A DNA stretch of 8,809 bases from contig CAQBGY010000124.1 in NCBI GenBank assembly GCA_948759685.1, forward strand, positions 1 through 8,809. Direction: 5' to 3'. Origin of the DNA: an uncultured Eubacterium sp. GTDB lineage: Bacteria > Bacillota_A > Clostridia > Lachnospirales > Lachnospiraceae. Position numbers and translations under genes: made by a program. This document shows positions 7,344 through 8,809 of the stretch, piece after piece. A model generated the notes under the pieces. The model made no database searches and was not told the DNA's origin. It was given only the letters and a program-made list of their open reading frames with translations. How positions within the stretch are numbered: position 1 is the stretch's first letter; the number at the start of each line of letters is the position of its first letter.

Positions 7344-7719
7344 AAATTTGTTGGACAAGATAAGGAAGATGACGGATGGGAAGTTTAAGGGATTGCTGCG
7401 AAGTTGTGGCTTCAGACCAAAACATTATAATTCCGGGGTTGAAGATGCGTTTAGGGTTGCAATGGGGCGTCTTGCACAATCCGTAGAAAATGGAGAGGAA
7501 GCGGCAAGCAATGCATTTCGCAGCAATCCACTGCCGGTATTTGCAAAATATGATTCCGCGGAAATCGCGAATATTATAAAGAAAGCAGCTATAAGGGAAA
7601 CGTCAATAGGAGGCGTTGTATCTTTGATAGATGCCATTTTGTCATCAGGTAATCAATCATCATCTGATAGAGAGTCTGCGAAACTGATTCAGGACTATAT
7701 GATTCAATATGGTTATTAA
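7296..7719 (+). pseudogene. Orphan (headless) toxin-tip cassette
   Basis: This is a second copy of the C-terminal tip of the spike-toxin, without any spike, linker or hydrophobic region. The frame is open from 7273, after an in-frame stop, and matches the parent from GGGIAGLISYP onward. No ATG precedes ATG 7369. A TTG at 7348 lies seven bases after AAAGGA and would give 123 residues, 16 of which differ from the parent by hand count (about 87% identical). There are no gaps or internal stops in the 423 bp compared, so the reading frame is preserved despite lacking an evident start. Orphan tips of this kind occur behind rhs and cdiA genes, where they serve as recombination donors. Such a role here is inferred. 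It could also be translated alone as a cytosolic fragment. Confidence 0.8.
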
Positions 7720-7821
7720 CTATTGGGAAGGAGTTAAGGTGATGTGTGATTCATTGCAGGACAAATATAATTGTTTGGTAGAAGACGTTTATAAAGATAT
7801 TTTGAGAAACAAAGGATTTAG

Positions 7822-7828
7822 AAAAAAC
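7822..7828 (+). other. A-AAA-AAC slippery heptamer in phase with the immunity reading frame
   Basis: The codons ending here read AGA-AAA-AAC, so the heptamer is correctly phased for a tandem -1 slip. A slip moves the ribosome into exactly the frame that encodes the rest of the immunity protein. AAAGGA at 7811-7816 lies five bases upstream. A weak six-bp stem (7844-7849 with 7867-7872) lies 15 bases downstream. The heptamer type is known to slip in viruses and less well in E. coli; use here is unproven. Confidence 0.5.
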
Positions 7829-7842
7829 ATGGGAGTTTTGTA

Positions 7843-8577
7843 ATGCCGGAGAGTGGTGTTATAAGGCCGGTAAATTTTTCGGGGTATTCTAATGGCAAAG
7901 ATGCAATAATGGTGCGTATAAATGTGGAAGCAAGACTTGAAAATGAAATACAGCTGCGCAGGGAAAATAAGAAAATTGGAAGTGGACGTTATCAAAAACT
8001 TATTCCTGATACTCCTAGCTGGGATAAGTGGACAGGGAAGTGGAAATTTAGTAAAGAGGATTTAAGTCTGATACAACACCTTATGATTTATAAAAACACA
8101 AATCTTTCCGAATTTAAGATGATGGTAGAAAAACTTTTAGATGAGGCTTTGTTTGAAATAATGCAATTTCAGACTGAGGAGAATTTGATCGCGTTTCTAA
8201 GCTCTGAACAGGAAGAAAGGCGCAGGATATTTTTCAGGGAGAGACGAAAAGCAATCTTCCGAGAGTATTTTTGGTATGGTGTTTTGGGATGCTGTGGATG
8301 CCTTATTATGAAAGATTTATTTCCGCTGGCATTTCTGTCAGTCATTTATTTTATCATTACCTGCGATATCGTATCAGATGCGTGGGTGCGCAGGCTGTTT
8401 CTGGTTGCTGTCGGACAACTGCTGATATGTATAATACTGGCATATCTATTGACAATAAGGGTGATTGACAGTTATGCAGCCGGGGGATTGGCTATAGGGC
8501 TGTCTTTGAATGGGTGCTGCAATATAACATACAGTTTATATGAACTCTATGCCAGAGGAAAAAAGTATAAAAGATAA
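7843..8577 (+). CDS. C-terminal 244-residue immunity ORF with possible restart at TAATG
   Basis: This is the longest uninterrupted reading frame of the second immunity gene. Its ATG overlaps the stop of the 33-residue leader (TAATG), a geometry that permits termination-reinitiation. No good ribosome binding site lies in front of it. The product would lack the first 34 residues of the parent but keep KWTGKWKFSKE, the linker and both transmembrane helices (around residues 159-176 and 185-205). Whether this start is used, or the product comes from frameshifting, or not at all, cannot be told here. Confidence 0.5.
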   Translation: MPESGVIRPVNFSGYSNGKDAIMVRINVEARLENEIQLRRENKKIGSGRYQKLIPDTPSWDKWTGKWKFSKEDLSLIQHLMIYKNTNLSEFKMMVEKLLDEALFEIMQFQTEENLIAFLSSEQEERRRIFFRERRKAIFREYFWYGVLGCCGCLIMKDLFPLAFLSVIYFIITCDIVSDAWVRRLFLVAVGQLLICIILAYLLTIRVIDSYAAGGLAIGLSLNGCCNITYSLYELYARGKKYKR

Positions 8578-8582
8578 AGGAG
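8576..8582 (+). promoter_or_regulatory. Ribosome binding site of the downstream gene
   Basis: AAAGGAG overlaps the immunity stop codon (TAA 8575-8577) and lies nine bases before ATG 8592. The same arrangement is preserved in the truncated copy at 7208-7214 before ATG 7224. The ribosome binding site was therefore duplicated with the module. Confidence 0.75.
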
Positions 8583-8591
8583 ATGGAATTC

Positions 8592-8809
8592 ATGCCAACT
8601 AAACCGTCATACACATTACACTTGGACAGCAGTCCGGTAAAGACCTACAGCAACACCTACAGGAGAAAAAACCTTGAGGAGATGACGACCTACCAGCTGC
8701 GCGACATCTGCACCAAGGAAAAGATTATCAAGGGCATCACCGACCCGCTCAACCGGTATGAACTGATTGAGACCATACTCCGCTACAGGGGCGAGCGGGA
8801 GGCGCTGCT
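8592..8809 (+). CDS. N-terminal part of a GC-richer gene with a SAP/HeH-like helical motif
   Basis: An open frame from ATG 8592 to the window edge, 72 whole codons. It starts MPTKPSYTLHLDSSPVKTYS. Residues 28-68 (LEEMTTYQLRDICTKEKII..., then LNRYELIETILRYRG) resemble a small helix-extended-helix fold of the SAP/HeH type, which in other proteins binds nucleic acid or acts as an adaptor. The match is by eye. From 8671 to the end, 79 of 139 bases are G or C, well above the genes to its left, so it probably belongs to the stable backbone of the locus, whereas the toxin/immunity genes are accessory. Its first 24 codons and ribosome binding site also occur as a broken copy at 7224. The function of the full protein is not visible here. 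Confidence 0.75.
   Translation, partial: MPTKPSYTLHLDSSPVKTYSNTYRRKNLEEMTTYQLRDICTKEKIIKGITDPLNRYELIETILRYRGEREAL

Larger units (their letters stand above)
7742..8577 (+). pseudogene. Second immunity gene, frameshifted at a poly-A run
   Basis: A paralogue of the immunity gene at 6373. From ATG 7742 the frame gives 33 residues (MCDSLQDKYNCLVEDVYKD..., aligned with the parent) and stops at TAA 7841-7843. The rest of the homology continues in the -1 frame to 8577. One extra A in the run at 7822-7827 would give exactly 278 residues, the parent length, with the aligned motifs GF.KK.G and ESGV restored. The N-terminal half matches the first copy at only roughly 45%. The part from RRKAIFREYFWYG onward (about 112 residues) differs at only a handful of positions, and both transmembrane helices are intact. 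It may be a recent pseudogene, a phase-variable gene, a sequencing error, or a gene using -1 recoding at A-AAA-AAC. GGAAGGAG at 7727-7734 is a strong ribosome binding site seven bases before the start. Confidence 0.75.
7297..8663 (+). repeat. Tandem duplication, copy B
   Basis: The right copy of the roughly 1,367-bp direct repeat, abutting copy A. The offset is 1,366 bp in the toxin tip, 1,369 at the immunity start and 1,368 from the immunity frameshift onward. These reflect a three-base longer toxin-immunity gap and a one-base deletion in the second immunity gene. Homology ends after 8663, where the downstream gene continues alone. Confidence 0.95.

Noticed and set aside
7210..7347. Intergenic regulatory region or small RNA gene between the two modules
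   Set aside because: The stretch is fully explained by the duplicated 5' end of the downstream gene and the beginning of the toxin-tip copy; no stem-loop or promoter pattern stands out.
1334..7637. Numerous open frames of 60-150 codons on the minus strand and in other + frames
   Set aside because: They lie inside well-supported spike, tip and immunity genes, lack ribosome binding sites and have low-complexity or Cys/His/Pro-rich translations typical of antisense reading.
5931..8663. Insertion sequence or transposon as the cause of the repeat
   Set aside because: There is no transposase frame, no terminal inverted repeats and no target duplication. The repeat is a direct tandem of host genes with a microhomology join.
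1..8809. CRISPR array, tRNA or rRNA genes
   Set aside because: There are no spaced short repeats and no cloverleaf or rRNA-like stretches. The only repeats are the 1.37-kb tandem unit and the 8-bp pairs within it.

Overview
The window reads as the cargo end of a contractile injection system (CIS) locus, probably from a low-GC Gram-positive gut bacterium of the Lachnospiraceae/Clostridia type. That assignment is an inference. It rests on strong purine-rich ribosome binding sites, AT-rich codon use, and a VgrG-like spike paired with a DUF4280 (PAAR-like) protein. No sheath, tube, baseplate or ATPase gene lies in the window, so the CIS subtype cannot be decided here. Every gene is on the + strand. 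Most are separated by fewer than 25 bases or overlap at the stop/start codon, which suggests one transcription unit entering from the left. I see no promoter or terminator.

Layout. (1) 1-101: the C-terminal end of an unidentified gene. (2) 133-717: a DcrB/DUF1795-like protein, the fold used by Eag-type effector chaperones. (3) 714-2063: a plain VgrG-like spike (gpD domain, OB fold, beta spike). (4) 2084-3204: two soluble proteins, one unrecognised and one faintly like Imm11/DUF1629. (5) 3207-3989: a PAAR-like DUF4280 protein with a long coiled-coil N-terminal extension. (6) 3996-6353: a second VgrG-like spike fused to a glycine/alanine-rich hydrophobic region and an unrecognised C-terminal tip, probably a spike-borne toxin. 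(7) 6373-7209: a candidate immunity protein with a DUF4304-like N-terminal half and a membrane C-terminal half. (8) 7210-8591: a degenerate second copy of toxin tip plus immunity gene. (9) From 8592: the start of a GC-richer gene that runs off the end of the window.

The most striking structure is a tandem duplication of about 1,367 bp. Copy A (5931-7295) holds the last 140 codons of the spike-toxin, its immunity gene and the first 24 codons of a copy of the downstream gene. Copy B (7297-8663) repeats all of this. At the join, the 5' end of the downstream gene is spliced out of frame to a headless toxin tip. The result is an orphan toxin-tip/immunity cassette behind the active one, as known for Rhs and CdiA systems but here attached to a CIS spike. 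Divergence between the copies is mosaic: the tips and the immunity membrane domains are nearly identical, while the N-terminal halves of the immunity proteins match at only roughly 45% of residues. The second immunity gene carries a one-base frameshift exactly at an A-AAA-AAC heptamer, and a -1 slip there would restore a full 278-residue protein.

Working model (inference): the plain spike, the PAAR-like tip and the spike-toxin form or decorate the puncturing device. The DcrB-like protein may shield the hydrophobic segment of the spike-toxin before loading. The membrane immunity proteins protect the producer and its kin. The duplicated cassette is a reserve of toxin/immunity sequence that could be recombined onto the spike.
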